Below are positions 11,630 to 21,616 of a stretch of DNA of 64,000 nucleotides, one piece after another. Each line of letters starts with the position of its first letter. Within the stretch, counting starts at the first letter, position 1. The notes beneath the pieces were generated by a model. That model worked only from the letters and a program-made list of their open reading frames with translations, was not told the DNA's origin and ran no database searches. Where the stretch lies: the NCBI RefSeq assembly GCF_000518745.1, contig NZ_JAEE01000001.1, positions 245,084 through 309,083 of the forward strand, written 5' to 3'. The position numbers were made by a program, and so were the translations under genes. The DNA is from Phaseolibacter flectens ATCC 12775 (GTDB lineage: Bacteria; Pseudomonadota; Gammaproteobacteria; Enterobacterales; Enterobacteriaceae).

Positions 11630-12269
11630 ATTACAAGCGTGGTTCGGTGGCACCTTTGATCCCATTCACCTCGGCCATATACAATCAGTACAGCACTTAG
11701 CGCAACAGATTGGCCTGAGCAAAGTCATGCTGATGCCTAATCATGTCCCGCCTCATCGCCCCCAGCCGCAAGCGAATGCACAACAACGACTTGCGATGCT
11801 TGAGATAGCAACAGCAGGCAATGAGCTGTTTGCTATTGATACACGAGAGCTTAACAAAGACACACCGTCTTGGTCGGTTGAGTCGTTGCGACAGATAAGA
11901 CAAGAACAAGGTGACGCCCCCCTTGCTTTTATCATTGGTCAAGACGCCTTACTGACACTGAATCATTGGCATTGTTGGACCGAATTACCTCGTCTCTGTC
12001 ATTTATTAGTTTGCGTCAGACCGGGCTATCCTCACGTTCATCCTGATGGTCAAATTCAGCAATGGATTGACCAACACCGAACAACGGATTTGCAAACATT
12101 GCAACATCAGTCATCTGGCCACATTTATCTTGCGGCCACCCCGCCTTTTGCTATTTCAGCCACCGAGATCCGTCACCGTTTGCAACAGGGTAAAGCTTGT
12201 GATGATATGTTACCAGCAGGGGTGGCAGAATACATAAGACAAACAGGCTTATATCGTCACCAGCGTTGA
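11622..12269 (+). CDS. nadD: Nicotinate-nucleotide adenylyltransferase
   Basis: Transfers AMP from ATP to nicotinate mononucleotide, giving deamido-NAD in NAD biosynthesis. The nucleotidyltransferase T/HxGH motif is in GGTFDPIHLGHI near the N-terminus, and the C-terminal ISATEIRHRL matches the family ISSTxxR. It has 215 residues (E. coli 213). In E. coli a phosphatase gene, cobC/phpB, separates nadD from rsfS; here rsfS follows directly. Confidence 0.95.
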   Translation: MSKLQAWFGGTFDPIHLGHIQSVQHLAQQIGLSKVMLMPNHVPPHRPQPQANAQQRLAMLEIATAGNELFAIDTRELNKDTPSWSVESLRQIRQEQGDAPLAFIIGQDALLTLNHWHCWTELPRLCHLLVCVRPGYPHVHPDGQIQQWIDQHRTTDLQTLQHQSSGHIYLAATPPFAISATEIRHRLQQGKACDDMLPAGVAEYIRQTGLYRHQR

Positions 12270-12271
12270 CA

Positions 12272-12280
12272 TGTTATACT
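12272..12280 (+). promoter_or_regulatory. Candidate extended -10 promoter for rsfS-rlmH-mrdAB-rlpA
   Basis: TG-T-TATACT at 12272-12280 fits an extended -10 element just after the nadD stop. No convincing -35 lies 16-18 nt upstream; a nearby TTGACA is only 3 nt away and cannot serve. Confidence 0.4.
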
Positions 12281-12368
12281 GCGCAGCTCAATAGACCAGT
12301 CGCAGGATGATGACTCAAGTCTTCGTCTGTTACTGGTGAGTTATCATATGACGTTAGGGGAATTACTT

Positions 12369-12686
12369 TTGCAGGGTCAGACACTTCAGGATTTCATCAT
12401 CGATAAAGTCGATGATCTGAAAGCACAGGATATCGTAAAAATTGATGTTCGCGGTAAATCCAGTATTACAGATTGCATGATTATCTGTACAGGTACCTCC
12501 AGCAGACATGTTGTCTCAATTGCCGAGCATTTATCAGAGCAAGCGCGTGCCGCAGGCCTAGACAGCCCAGCCAGTGAAGGCAAAGAAACCGGTGATTGGA
12601 TTGTGGTCGATTTAGGTGAAGCCATTGTCCATGTCATGCAGGAAGAAAGTCGACAGCTCTATGAGCTGGAAAAACTCTGGAGTTAA
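12369..12686 (+). CDS. rsfS: Ribosomal silencing factor RsfS
   Basis: Binds ribosomal protein L14 and blocks subunit joining in stationary phase or starvation. Family motifs are [18 protein letters not shown] and [15 protein letters not shown]. The frame is open upstream to GTG 12336 and ATG 12348, but TTG 12369 has AGGGGA about 8 nt upstream and gives 105 residues, exactly the E. coli length and N-terminus (LQGQTLQDF). This is the second apparent TTG start in the window. Three bases separate its stop from rlmH. Confidence 0.93.
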   Translation: MQGQTLQDFIIDKVDDLKAQDIVKIDVRGKSSITDCMIICTGTSSRHVVSIAEHLSEQARAAGLDSPASEGKETGDWIVVDLGEAIVHVMQEESRQLYELEKLWS

Positions 12687-12689
12687 CAG

Positions 12690-13160
12690 GTGAAACTGCA
12701 AATTATTGCAGTCGGTACCAAAATGCCTGACTGGGTACAACAGGGTTTTAATGAATATGTCCGGCGTTTTCCGCGGGATATGCCGTTAGAGATGGTTGAA
12801 GTACCCGCAGGTAAGCGGGGTAAAAATGCGGACATTAAGCGGATCCTCGAAAAAGAAGGCGAGGCAATGTTGGCGGTGGTAGCAAAAGGTAATCGCATCG
12901 TGACCTTGGATATTCCCGGTAAACCGTGGGATACACCGCAGCTTGCCAGCCAACTGGAACGTTGGAAACAAGATGGCCGGGATGTCAGTTTACTGGTTGG
13001 TGGTCCTGAGGGGTTAGCACCGACCTGTAAAGCAGCGGCTGATCAAAGCTGGTCACTCTCGCCGCTGACACTGCCCCACCCCTTGGTCAGGGTATTGATT
13101 GCCGAAAGTCTGTATCGTGCATGGAGCATTACCACTAATCATCCTTATCATCGAGAATAG
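12690..13160 (+). CDS. rlmH: 23S rRNA pseudouridine-1915 N3-methyltransferase
   Basis: SPOUT-class methyltransferase that makes m3-psi1915 in helix 69 of 23S rRNA. The SAM-binding knot appears as [11 protein letters not shown] and the C-terminal [18 protein letters not shown] is conserved, ending in the typical NHPYHRE. Its start is GTG, with AACAG just upstream. The 156 residues match E. coli (155). It follows rsfS as in E. coli, linking two late ribosome factors to the cell-elongation genes. Confidence 0.95.
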   Translation: MKLQIIAVGTKMPDWVQQGFNEYVRRFPRDMPLEMVEVPAGKRGKNADIKRILEKEGEAMLAVVAKGNRIVTLDIPGKPWDTPQLASQLERWKQDGRDVSLLVGGPEGLAPTCKAAADQSWSLSPLTLPHPLVRVLIAESLYRAWSITTNHPYHRE

Positions 13161-13188
13161 CGATCAACGTCAGAGCTGAACAGCAATC

Positions 13189-15102
13189 ATGCCCCAGACA
13201 AAATCAAAGCGTAATGCCTTCAGAGATTATACCACTGAGCAAAAAATTTTTGCCAGACGTGCCATGGTTGCCTTCATCGGTATCGTCTTGCTCTCCGGTG
13301 TACTGACCTTCAATCTGTTTCATTTGCAAATCCAGCGTTATGATGATTACCGGACACGTTCTAATCTAAATCGGATCAAACTTGTCCCAGTGGCACCTGG
13401 ACGAGGCATTATTTATGATCGTAATAAAGTGCCGCTGGCACTTAACCGTACGATTTTTCAAGCCGAATTGGTGCCAGAAAAAGTCAATGACCTCAGCCAT
13501 ACTCTGAATGAATTGAGGCCGATCATCGATTTAACTGATGATGATATCGCCGAGTTTAAAAAAGAGCGGCAACGTTCACATAAATTTACCTCCATTCCAT
13601 TAAAAATTGGCCTAACTGAATTGCAAATGGCACGCTTTGCGGTTAACCAATATCGATTTCCCGGTGTGGAAGTCAAGGGCTATCAACAACGCTGGTACCC
13701 TTATGGCAGTAGCCTGACCCATGTGGTGGGGTATGTCTCTAAAATCAATGATAAGGACCAGCAGCGCTTAAATGAGACGGGCAAGTCAGCTAACTATGCC
13801 GCAACACACGATATCGGCAAGCTGGGTATAGAAAGTTATTACGAAGACCAATTGCATGGTACTACCGGTTATGAAGAAGTCGAAGTCAATAACCGTGGCC
13901 GAGTGATACGACAGCTCAATGAACGCCCTCCCCATGCAGGCAATGATATCTATTTGACCATTGACCTTGAACTGCAACAATACATTGAGAAATTATTAGT
14001 CGGCAGTCGAGCGGCGGTGATTGTGAGCGATCCGCGAAATGGTGAGATCCTCGCGATGGTTTCGAATCCAAGCTACGACGCCAATCTATTTGTCAATGGG
14101 ATCAGCAGCAAGCAATATAACGAACTGCTTGTCAATCCAGACCGTCCGCTGTACAACCGTACCATTCAAGCGGCCTACCCGCCTGCATCAACAGTCAAAC
14201 CGTATGTTGCAGTCTCTGCCCTAAGCAGTGGCGTCATTACCCGTAACACCTCTCTATTTGATCCCGGTTGGTGGCAGCTACCGGGGTCAGAAAAACGTTA
14301 TCGTGACTGGAAAAAATGGGGACATGGCCATCTGAATGTCACCAAAGCATTGGAAGAGTCAGCGGATACGTTTTTCTACCAAGTTGCCTACGATATGGGT
14401 ATCGATAGGCTTTCAGCGTGGATGAGTAAATTTGGCTTTGGTCAAAGAACAGGCATCGATTTGCCTCAGGAAAGTGCAGGAAATATGCCAACACGGGAAT
14501 GGAAATTAAAACGTTTTAAAAAGGCTTGGTATCAAGGTGATACCATCCCGGTTGGTATTGGTCAAGGGTACTGGACTGCGACACCATTACAGATGAACAA
14601 AGCCTTGGTGAGTTTAATTAACGATGGCGTCATAAAACAGCCCCATTTACTCCTCTCTGAAGGGCAAGGTAAAGCACAACAGACCTACTTGGCACCACCG
14701 ACCACGAGCATTGATAATGTTCATTCTGGCTATTGGGAAATAGCCAAAGATGGTATGTATGGGGTAGCTAACCGACCGAATGGCACCTCACACCGAAGTT
14801 TTATTGGTACTCCTTATAAAGCCGCGGTCAAAACAGGGACTGCACAAGTGTATGGATTAAAAGCCAATGAAGTCTATAATGTCCATAAAATTGCCGAGCG
14901 ACTCAGAGACCATAAATTGATGAGCGCGTTTGCCCCCTATGAGGCCCCCCGTGTTGCTATCACCATGATTTTAGAAAATGGTGGCGCGGGACCGTCGGTC
15001 GGAACCCTGATGCGCCAGATACTCGATCACATTTTACTGGGTAATAATAATACTCATCTACCAGATGCCGCTCCAACCCCACCCGGTTATGAAGGTGAAT
15101 AA
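13189..15102 (+). CDS. mrdA: Penicillin-binding protein 2
   Basis: Elongation-specific class B transpeptidase, partner of RodA in the rod complex. One N-terminal membrane helix (about residues 27-47) precedes the PBP dimerisation domain and the transpeptidase domain. The catalytic STVK is at about Ser334-Lys337, SAD follows ([10 protein letters not shown]), and KTGTAQ completes the active site. Length is 637 residues (E. coli 633). Only 2 nt separate it from mrdB. Confidence 0.96.
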   Translation: MPQTKSKRNAFRDYTTEQKIFARRAMVAFIGIVLLSGVLTFNLFHLQIQRYDDYRTRSNLNRIKLVPVAPGRGIIYDRNKVPLALNRTIFQAELVPEKVNDLSHTLNELRPIIDLTDDDIAEFKKERQRSHKFTSIPLKIGLTELQMARFAVNQYRFPGVEVKGYQQRWYPYGSSLTHVVGYVSKINDKDQQRLNETGKSANYAATHDIGKLGIESYYEDQLHGTTGYEEVEVNNRGRVIRQLNERPPHAGNDIYLTIDLELQQYIEKLLVGSRAAVIVSDPRNGEILAMVSNPSYDANLFVNGISSKQYNELLVNPDRPLYNRTIQAAYPPASTVKPYVAVSALSSGVITRNTSLFDPGWWQLPGSEKRYRDWKKWGHGHLNVTKALEESADTFFYQVAYDMGIDRLSAWMSKFGFGQRTGIDLPQESAGNMPTREWKLKRFKKAWYQGDTIPVGIGQGYWTATPLQMNKALVSLINDGVIKQPHLLLSEGQGKAQQTYLAPPTTSIDNVHSGYWEIAKDGMYGVANRPNGTSHRSFIGTPYKAAVKTGTAQVYGLKANEVYNVHKIAERLRDHKLMSAFAPYEAPRVAITMILENGGAGPSVGTLMRQILDHILLGNNNTHLPDAAPTPPGYEGE

Positions 15103-15104
15103 CA

Positions 15105-16223
15105 GTGCCAAATAGTAATTCAACTAAAAAGCAATCCCTTTGGACGCGGATCCACATTGATCCGATTTTTGTTCTGATTATTCTCGCCTTGCTGACCTAC
15201 AGCGCCTTTATTATCTGGAGTGCCAGTGGCCAAGATGTCGGTATGATGGAGAGGAAATTAGGGCAAATTGGTATGGGTCTATTCCTGATGCTTATTCTTG
15301 CTCAGATCCCCCCCCGTGTTTACCAAAGTTGGGCACCTTATTTGTACTTAATCAGTGTGTTACTGTTGGTTGCCGTGGACGCATTTGGCCATATCAGTAA
15401 AGGCGCACAGCGTTGGCTGGATTTGGGTATTATCCGTTTTCAGCCATCAGAAATAGCCAAAATTGCAGTGCCACTGATGGTTGCCAGATTCATTAATCAA
15501 GATACGTGCCCACCGTCGCTAAAAAATACAGTGATTGCGCTATTGCTTATTTTTGTCCCAACGTTACTGGTCGCAGCACAGCCTGATTTAGGCACCGCGA
15601 TCCTGATCGCCGCGTCCGGTGTCTTTGTCCTATTTCTTGCTGGCCTTAACTGGAAACTGATTGCTATCGCATTATTATTGGTGGCGGCCTTTATCCCTAT
15701 TCTTTGGTTTTTCCTGATGCATGATTACCAGCGCGACCGCGTGATGATGCTTCTGAATCCGGAAAGTGACCCGCTTGGGGCAGGATACCATATTATTCAG
15801 TCAAAAATTGCTATCGGCTCCGGAGGATTGCGAGGCAAAGGTTGGTTACATGGTACCCAATCACAATTGGAGTTTTTGCCCGAAAGGCATACTGATTTTA
15901 TTTTCGCCGTTTTGGCTGAAGAGCTAGGGCTGCTGGGCGTGCTGTTATTACTGGCCTTATATCTGTTGCTGATTATGCGAGGATTAGTGATTGCGGCAAA
16001 TGCTCAAACAACCTTTGGTCGAGTGATGGCTGGCAGTTTAATGCTCATTTTATTTGTCTATGTTTTTGTGAATATTGGCATGGTGAGTGGTATCTTGCCC
16101 GTGGTTGGTGTGCCTTTACCTCTAATCAGTTATGGTGGTTCCGCATTAGTGGTCCTGATGGCCGGTTTTGGTATCGTGATGTCAATTCATACTCACCGCA
16201 AAATGTTGTCACGCAGCGTTTAA
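15105..16223 (+). CDS. mrdB: Rod shape-determining glycosyltransferase RodA
   Basis: SEDS-family peptidoglycan polymerase with about ten membrane helices, paired with PBP2. SEDS motifs include [20 protein letters not shown], the large extracellular loop with [22 protein letters not shown], and the C-terminal [15 protein letters not shown]. It begins with GTG at 15105, two bases after the mrdA stop. Length is 372 residues (E. coli 370). Confidence 0.95.
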   Translation: MPNSNSTKKQSLWTRIHIDPIFVLIILALLTYSAFIIWSASGQDVGMMERKLGQIGMGLFLMLILAQIPPRVYQSWAPYLYLISVLLLVAVDAFGHISKGAQRWLDLGIIRFQPSEIAKIAVPLMVARFINQDTCPPSLKNTVIALLLIFVPTLLVAAQPDLGTAILIAASGVFVLFLAGLNWKLIAIALLLVAAFIPILWFFLMHDYQRDRVMMLLNPESDPLGAGYHIIQSKIAIGSGGLRGKGWLHGTQSQLEFLPERHTDFIFAVLAEELGLLGVLLLLALYLLLIMRGLVIAANAQTTFGRVMAGSLMLILFVYVFVNIGMVSGILPVVGVPLPLISYGGSALVVLMAGFGIVMSIHTHRKMLSRSV

Positions 16224-16233
16224 GGGAACTCAA

Positions 16234-16881
16234 ATGCAAATTCAAACATTATGGGTAGGCGGTCTCGTTTTACTGCTTGCTGGATGTAGCACAACAGCTC
16301 ACCACAAGGCCACACAGTCCCCACCGACGCCTCTTCCTCCGGTGTACCAAGGCGTCATTACAGAAATCCCAGGTATCGAACCTCAGTATGAGCCTTTATC
16401 ACACCAAGGAAATCAAGATTACCGACTGAGAGGTAAGCGTTACCACATTATCACTCACCCTGATCATTTTAGTCAGGTTGGACTTGCCACTCAGTACAGC
16501 AAAAGCGCAAAAGGCAGTAAAACCACCTCAGGTGAACTTTTTGACCCTCAATTATATACGGCAGCACACCCGACCTTACCCATTCCCAGTTATGTCAGGG
16601 TGACCAATTTGGCCAATCTTCGTCAGGTGGTAGTGAGAATTAATGATAGAGGGCCCTTTATTAAAGGCAGGATCATCGATCTATCGCCCTTCGCAGCGGA
16701 TCGTTTAAATCTATCCGGTCAAAGTCGCGTGAAGGTCGACTATATCAAGGTCGCACCGGATGGAACACTCTCAGGTCCAGGCAGTGTGGGAACCCGTGTT
16801 GCGATTCTCAACTATAAATTACCCAAACCACCGACTTTTATCAATAAAACTCGGAGTGATGCAAAACGAAGTTCCCCTTAA
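16234..16881 (+). CDS. rlpA: RlpA-like lipoprotein lacking the SPOR domain
   Basis: Rare lipoprotein A, an outer-membrane septal-ring protein; some homologues are lytic transglycosylases acting on denuded glycans. The signal peptide ends in the lipobox LLAGC (Cys about 18). A double-psi beta-barrel follows, at about residues 85-170 (GLATQYSKSAKGSKTTSGELFD, RINDRGPFIKGRIIDLS). At 215 residues it is far shorter than the 362-residue E. coli protein. The sequence ends after the barrel without the C-terminal SPOR domain that binds septal peptidoglycan, and the 200 bases downstream do not encode one. Septal targeting is therefore doubtful. Confidence 0.88.
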   Translation: MQIQTLWVGGLVLLLAGCSTTAHHKATQSPPTPLPPVYQGVITEIPGIEPQYEPLSHQGNQDYRLRGKRYHIITHPDHFSQVGLATQYSKSAKGSKTTSGELFDPQLYTAAHPTLPIPSYVRVTNLANLRQVVVRINDRGPFIKGRIIDLSPFAADRLNLSGQSRVKVDYIKVAPDGTLSGPGSVGTRVAILNYKLPKPPTFINKTRSDAKRSSP

Positions 16882-16903
16882 TAGCGGATAATGACTGGCT
16901 GTG

Positions 16904-16977
16904 CCTTGCCTTCATTCGGATAGAATGGTCAATAACCACGACGGCCATACTTCGTGGTTTGACGCTGGAAGGCAAGG
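16904..16977. repeat. Nested inverted repeats between rlpA and dacA
   Basis: An outer 10-bp pair, CCTTGCCTTC (16904-16913) with GAAGGCAAGG (16968-16977), encloses a second perfect 8-bp pair, AACCACGA (16934-16941) with TCGTGGTT (16952-16959). There is no long T tract. It may terminate rlpA transcription, fold as an RNA element, or be a small palindromic repeat. Confidence 0.55.
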
Positions 16978-17020
16978 ATCCTGTCCCCAGGATCACTCAA
17001 GGTAAATTTAAACAAAATCA

Positions 17021-17050
17021 CTGCCAGAACCGCTTTGCCTTTGTTATAGT
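17021..17050 (+). promoter_or_regulatory. Candidate dacA promoter
   Basis: CTGCCA (17021-17026), 18 nt, then TATAGT (17045-17050) fits a sigma-70 promoter 36 nt before the dacA ATG. Confidence 0.4.
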
Positions 17051-17085
17051 GTTGCGAACAACAACTGTCGGACTGCCTTTATTCC

Positions 17086-18291
17086 ATGAAAAATATGACA
17101 ACATTATGCAGACTTACTGCTGTTACCACCCTCTCCCTCTTCAGCCTGAGTCAACCGCTATGGGCTGCCAGCCCTAATCCACAAACGATGATCCCGAGTG
17201 TGCCTGATATTGATGCTGAATCCTATATTCTTATCGATTATCACTCAGGCAAAGTCTTGGCTGAAAAAAATGCCGATGCCCGTCGAGATCCGGCGAGTCT
17301 GACCAAAATGATGACCAGTTATGTCATCGGCCAAGCGGTGAAAAGTGGCAAAATACAACAGACCGATAAAGTCACGGTGGGAAAAGATGCATGGGCGACG
17401 GGTAACCCTGTATTTAAAGGCTCATCATTGATGTTTTTAAAACCCGGTGATCAAGTTCCGGTCTCCGAATTAACCCGCGGTATTGTATTACAGTCTGGCA
17501 ACGATGCCTGTGTGGCGATGGCCGATTATGTGGCGGGCAGTCAAGACGCATTCGTCAGCCTCATGAATCATTATGTTAACGCATTAGGTTTAAAAAACAC
17601 CCATTTCTTGACGGTTCATGGACTTGATGCCGATGGCCAATACAGTTCAGCGCGAGACATGGCATTCATTGGTCAAGCCTTAATTCGAGATGTCCCGGCA
17701 GAATACAGCGTCTATAAAGAAAAAGAATTTACCTATAATACTATCCGCCAGCTCAATCGAAATGGATTATTATGGGATAAGAGCATGAATGTGGATGGCA
17801 TTAAAACTGGTCACACGGAAGCCGCAGGCTACAATCTGGTGGCCTCGGCCACTGAGGGACAAATGCGTCTGATCTCGACCGTCATGGGCGGGCACACGTA
17901 TAAAGGCAGAGAATCAGAAAGTAAAAAATTACTGACATGGGGCTTTCGTTTCTTTGAAAGTGTCTCGCCATTAAAAGCCAATCATGAATTCAGTAGTGAA
18001 CCTGTCTGGTATGGCACCAATGATAAAGCCAGCTTGGGTGTCATAGACGATGTTTATCTGACGATCCCTCGAGGCCGAGTTAAAGACCTGAAAGTTAGCT
18101 ACACACTGAATAATAAAGAATTACACGCGCCATTGGTCAAAGATCAAGTTGTTGGCACAATTAATTATATCCTTGATGGTCAAACCATTGATCAACACCC
18201 ACTGGTTGTACTTCAATCAGTAGCTCAAGGCGGCTGGTTCAGTCGTTTGGTCGATTATATCAAACTGACATTTCATCACTGGCTAGGTTAG
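17086..18291 (+). CDS. dacA: D-alanyl-D-alanine carboxypeptidase PBP5
   Basis: Trims the terminal D-Ala from peptidoglycan pentapeptides in the periplasm and is the main carboxypeptidase maintaining cell shape. A cleavable signal peptide ends near LWAAS (about residue 28). Active-site motifs are SLTK (Ser71-Lys74), SGN (Ser137) and KTG (Lys240). A beta-rich second domain follows, then a C-terminal amphipathic helix ([17 protein letters not shown]) that anchors it to the outer face of the inner membrane. It has 401 residues (E. coli 403). Confidence 0.96.
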   Translation: MKNMTTLCRLTAVTTLSLFSLSQPLWAASPNPQTMIPSVPDIDAESYILIDYHSGKVLAEKNADARRDPASLTKMMTSYVIGQAVKSGKIQQTDKVTVGKDAWATGNPVFKGSSLMFLKPGDQVPVSELTRGIVLQSGNDACVAMADYVAGSQDAFVSLMNHYVNALGLKNTHFLTVHGLDADGQYSSARDMAFIGQALIRDVPAEYSVYKEKEFTYNTIRQLNRNGLLWDKSMNVDGIKTGHTEAAGYNLVASATEGQMRLISTVMGGHTYKGRESESKKLLTWGFRFFESVSPLKANHEFSSEPVWYGTNDKASLGVIDDVYLTIPRGRVKDLKVSYTLNNKELHAPLVKDQVVGTINYILDGQTIDQHPLVVLQSVAQGGWFSRLVDYIKLTFHHWLG

Positions 18292-18335
18292 AGATAAAGC
18301 CTATCAGAAAAATCTCGGACTGATGAGTTGTTAAT

Positions 18336-18361
18336 CGTGCAACCTGCATTGAGGTTGCACG
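18336..18361 (+). terminator. Strong hairpin between dacA and ybeD
   Basis: CGTGCAACCT and AGGTTGCACG form a perfect 10-bp stem with a 6-nt loop, ending 19 nt before the ybeD ATG. There is no U tract, so it may be an mRNA leader structure rather than a terminator. Confidence 0.4.
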
Positions 18362-18380
18362 CTGCTTCTATGGAGTTACT

Positions 18381-18644
18381 ATGAAAACCAAATTAAATGA
18401 ATTACTTGAATTTCCCACCCCCTTTACTTACAAAGTCATGGGGCTGGCTAAACCCGAATTAGTTGACCAAGTGATCGAAGTGGTACAACGCCATGCACCG
18501 GGAGACTATACACCTGATGTAAAACCAAGCAGCAAAGGCAACTACCACTCCGTATCTATCACCATTACAGCCACACACATTGAGCAGGTAGAAAGTTTGT
18601 ATCAGGAACTGGGTGAGATTGAAATCGTACGAATGGTCCTGTAA
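18381..18644 (+). CDS. ybeD: DUF493 family protein YbeD
   Basis: Small ACT-like DUF493 protein, 87 residues as in E. coli. It resembles allosteric regulatory domains and sits next to the lipoate genes; its biochemical role is not established. Recognisable segments are [13 protein letters not shown] and [24 protein letters not shown] precedes the ATG by 7 nt, and the 10-bp hairpin lies in the leader. Confidence 0.93.
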   Translation: MKTKLNELLEFPTPFTYKVMGLAKPELVDQVIEVVQRHAPGDYTPDVKPSSKGNYHSVSITITATHIEQVESLYQELGEIEIVRMVL

Positions 18645-18705
18645 TTGCAGCTTCAGCCTGTGTATTGCACTCAGTAATCGAACACAGCATTTATGGGTAT
18701 CAATT

Positions 18706-19359
18706 TTGTCAGCTGAAATACTTAATATCAGACAACTGGGGCTTCAGCCTTGGCGCGACGTCTCGGAAGCCATGCACCAGTTCACTGACCATCGAACAGC
18801 AGAGACACCCGATGAACTCTGGCTGGTTGAACATAAGCCGATTTTCACTCAAGGTCAGGCAGGTAAAGCCGAACACTTATTGAATACGGGTGAGATTCCG
18901 GTCGTGCAAAGTGATCGCGGGGGACAAGTGACTTACCATGCACCAGGTCAACAAATCCTCTATTGTTTGATTGATATAAAACGCCGAAAAATTGGCGTCA
19001 GGCAATTAGTCAGTGTGCTGGAGCAAACTGTCATCACCACTCTGCAACACTATCATATTGCAGCCCATGCACGTGCTGATGCACCAGGGGTGTATGTTGC
19101 AGGTAAAAAAATCTGTTCGCTGGGACTGCGGATCCGCAGGGGGTGTTCTTTTCATGGACTCGCACTCAATATAAAAATGGATCTATCACCCTTTCAGCGA
19201 ATTAATCCTTGTGGCTATGCCGGCTTGCAAATGACACAACTCAGTGAATTTTGTCACGATATCGCCGACTCACAGATTGGCCAGCTGTTAGTTGAAAGCT
19301 TTACCAGTCTACTCCCTTATTCCACGGTGCGCTGGCTAGAGGCAAACGCACTACCCTGA
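18706..19359 (+). CDS. lipB: Octanoyl-ACP:protein octanoyltransferase
   Basis: Transfers octanoate from acyl carrier protein to lipoyl domains, the first step of lipoate assembly. Family motifs are [14 protein letters not shown], the catalytic-lysine segment [23 protein letters not shown] and the catalytic cysteine in [10 protein letters not shown]. No in-frame ATG occurs at the expected N-terminus. TTG 18706 gives [16 protein letters not shown], aligned without gaps with the E. coli start, and 217 residues (E. coli 213). The frame stays open further upstream into ybeD. Only a weak ATGGG-type binding site precedes it. Confidence 0.9.
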   Translation: MSAEILNIRQLGLQPWRDVSEAMHQFTDHRTAETPDELWLVEHKPIFTQGQAGKAEHLLNTGEIPVVQSDRGGQVTYHAPGQQILYCLIDIKRRKIGVRQLVSVLEQTVITTLQHYHIAAHARADAPGVYVAGKKICSLGLRIRRGCSFHGLALNIKMDLSPFQRINPCGYAGLQMTQLSEFCHDIADSQIGQLLVESFTSLLPYSTVRWLEANALP

Positions 19360-19432
19360 GAAACCAAGCTGTTGTATCGATAACAAAATTGTTACATTGA
19401 GCATACACAGTCCTGTTTGTACAGAATGAAAA

Positions 19433-19441
19433 TGGTATCAT
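19433..19441 (+). promoter_or_regulatory. Candidate extended -10 upstream of lipA
   Basis: TG-G-TATCAT at 19433-19441 resembles an extended -10 element 71 nt before lipA. No good -35 was found. Confidence 0.3.
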
Positions 19442-19463
19442 TACGGCAGTAATTCAATTAAGC

Positions 19464-19489
19464 GGCGGTAAGCCTAGCAGATTACCGCC
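19464..19489 (+). other. Inverted repeat in lipA leader
   Basis: GGCGGTAA (19464-19471) and TTACCGCC (19482-19489) form a perfect 8-bp stem ending 22 nt before the lipA ATG. Its position suggests a leader structure or the lipB terminator; there is no T tract. Confidence 0.45.
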
Positions 19490-19511
19490 CTCGCAATGTG
19501 GATGGACATAA

Positions 19512-20477
19512 ATGAGTAAACCAATTCAAATGGAACCCGGCGTCAAATACCGCGATGCGGATAAAATGGCACTGATCCCGGTCACGACCATTACCAGCGA
19601 GCCAACTGAACGACTGCGCAAACCGGAATGGATGAAAATCAAATTGCCGGCGGACTCATCTCGGATCCAAGATATTAAATCCGCCATGAGAAAAAATGGC
19701 TTGCACTCGGTGTGCGAAGAAGCCTCCTGTCCAAACCTGTCTGAATGTTTTACTCATGGCACAGCCACTTTTATGATCCTCGGGGCAATCTGTACCCGAC
19801 GCTGTCCTTTCTGTGATGTCGCCCATGGTCGCCCTATGCCACCTTCAGCCGAAGAGCCTGCGAAATTAGCACAAACCATTGCCGACATGAAATTACGCTA
19901 TGTGGTAGTCACCTCCGTCGATCGCGATGATTTAAGGGATGGTGGCGCTCAGCATTTTGCTGATTGTATCCAGGCCATCAGAGAGAAAAGCCCGACCATT
20001 AAAATCGAAACCTTAGTCCCTGATTTTCGCGGGCGAATGGACAAAGCCTTGGCGATTTTTAAGTCATCGCCGCCTGATGTATTCAACCATAATTTAGAAA
20101 ATGTGCCTCGCTTATATCGTCAAGTCAGACCTGGCGCCAATTATCAATGGTCGCTGACCCTGTTAGAAAAATTCAAACAAATGCACCCCGATATCCCTAC
20201 AAAATCTGGATTGATGGTAGGTCTTGGTGAAACCAATGACGAGATCCTTGAGGTCATGCAGGATCTTAGACGGCATGGTGTCACCATGCTGACCCTAGGA
20301 CAATATCTGCAACCAAGTCGCCACCATTTACCTGTACAACGCTATGTCAGCCCCGCTGATTTCGATATGATGAAACAAAAAGCGATGGCAATGGGCTTCA
20401 CACATGCGGCTTGTGGTCCTTTTGTTCGCTCCTCTTATCACGCGGATCTGCAAGCAAAAGGGGAAGAGGTTAAGTAA
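19512..20477 (+). CDS. lipA: Lipoyl synthase
   Basis: Radical-SAM enzyme that inserts two sulfurs into protein-bound octanoate. The SAM-cluster motif CTRRCPFC (CxxxCxxC) and the auxiliary-cluster motif [12 protein letters not shown] are both intact, as is the C-terminal RSSYHAD with its conserved serine. The 321 residues equal E. coli LipA. It acts directly after LipB; the 152-nt gap with its own hairpin suggests separate transcription. Confidence 0.97.
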   Translation: MSKPIQMEPGVKYRDADKMALIPVTTITSEPTERLRKPEWMKIKLPADSSRIQDIKSAMRKNGLHSVCEEASCPNLSECFTHGTATFMILGAICTRRCPFCDVAHGRPMPPSAEEPAKLAQTIADMKLRYVVVTSVDRDDLRDGGAQHFADCIQAIREKSPTIKIETLVPDFRGRMDKALAIFKSSPPDVFNHNLENVPRLYRQVRPGANYQWSLTLLEKFKQMHPDIPTKSGLMVGLGETNDEILEVMQDLRRHGVTMLTLGQYLQPSRHHLPVQRYVSPADFDMMKQKAMAMGFTHAACGPFVRSSYHADLQAKGEEVK

Positions 20478-20847
20478 TGACAGTAGCGGACAGTGTCCGC
20501 TATCGTCGATGACATCCTCGTCATCCAGTCAAAAGCAACACTGCGGACAAACAAAACGCAGACACGGTTGATCTGATGATAAAGTGACGCCGTCGTCTTC
20601 AGCTTTTTCTTAGTGAGCTCTGCCCTACCTAACCTGCTTGGTCTGCCCAGATGCTAACGCTATGAGTCTCGTCCTCTCTTTCCACGACACCATTTATTTC
20701 ACGCCCCCTCCCTTTTCTTGATCTAAGAGAAGCGTTCAACACAGTTTGTGGGTTGTGATCGCATTGCTTGACCATTGATCTCGATCATCAGTCGGAGATC
20801 GCAGGTTAACAGCCTCTCCGACCTAAAGATCGAGGATCCTACGGGGT
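20478..20847. other. Gene-free stretch after lipA
   Basis: No ORF or RNA gene is recognised. In E. coli a regulator gene (ybeF) is near lipA; no trace was identified. The right part may be the former end of the insertion sequence whose remnants follow. Confidence 0.4.
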
Positions 20848-21024
20848 TCAGCTCGAAATCTGAATTGCCTCAGTAATTTCCTGCTTCAATGGATAGCCCG
20901 ATTGCCTCCTGCCTCCACAGGCAAGCATGGCATACCCTGACGCTAAAAGAGCACCTGCATTGTTGCAATCCACATGGGCGATATAGCCACACTCAAGGCA
21001 GTCGAATTCACTTTGTGTTCTTCT
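20848..21024 (-). pseudogene. TnpB C-terminal remnant (IS200/IS605 family)
   Basis: The minus strand encodes only the last 60 or so residues of a TnpB RNA-guided nuclease/transposon protein. One zinc-finger half (CLECG), the RuvC-III aspartate context HVDCNNAG, and the tail LACGG...QSGYPLKQEITEAIQ are typical. The first 300 or more residues, including RuvC-I and RuvC-II, are missing. It abuts a tnpA remnant on the opposite strand, so the element was divergent and has lost its centre. Confidence 0.8.
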
Positions 21025-21036
21025 GTTTTGTTTAGT

Positions 21037-21296
21037 TTTGATGTTCAGCGAGTCGAAATGGACGGTGAGCGCGATCAGGTACATCTGCTGATTAACTCGC
21101 CAACAAAGTTGGCAATCTCTTACCTAGTTAACAGACTTAAAGGTGTTTCAAGCAGATTACTGCGCAGAGCCCCCCCGATAGAGTCCAGCGCGATGACCAC
21201 AAAGGCATACTCTGGATGCCGTGTTATTTGGTAAGTCGTTATGGCGATGCGCCGCTTTCTCTTGTCAGACAATATATTGAGCAACAGAGAGTACCG
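21037..21296 (+). pseudogene. TnpA remnant (IS200/IS605 Y1 transposase)
   Basis: The C-terminal half of an IS200-type TnpA is split over two frames. Frame one reads QRVEMDGERDQVHLLINSP and then LKGVSSRLLRRAPP. After a frameshift near 21195 the reading continues as ILWMPCYLVSRYGDAPLS and LVRQYIEQQ. The HUH motif is damaged, with the first His replaced (DQVHLL rather than DHVHLL); the catalytic-tyrosine segment QYIEQQ remains. The N-terminus is absent. It is non-functional. Confidence 0.8.
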
Positions 21297-21616
21297 AATG
21301 AGTTTACTACCGTGACTGCTATTTCCTCTGAAAGACAGATTTTACGGCACTACGCACAATTTCTATCACGTAGACAGCGTATTGCAACTGAACGGCCACT
21401 CAGTGATAAAGGCGATCGTCACGCATACAGTCAGTTTGGCAACATCGAATCTCGAGCTTGACCAACCTCTTTCGTTGTATTACGTCAATCACAGTCGGAT
21501 AAGATGGGAAAGTGAAGCTGAACCTTGGCGCGATGGTGACCCGGCAGAAAAGCCTCACCTAAATGGATGGCCAAAGCCTGTGTAGTGGCAAGATGAAAAT
21601 CTGCCACCTCGGCATA
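21297..21616. other. Gene-free stretch between IS remnant and tatE
   Basis: Open frames here show no recognisable protein. It is probably residual insertion-sequence flank or decayed DNA downstream of tatE. Confidence 0.35.

Noticed and set aside
12266-12280. TTGACA next to TATACT as a -35/-10 pair before rsfS
   Set aside because: The spacing is only 3 nt; only the extended -10 was kept.
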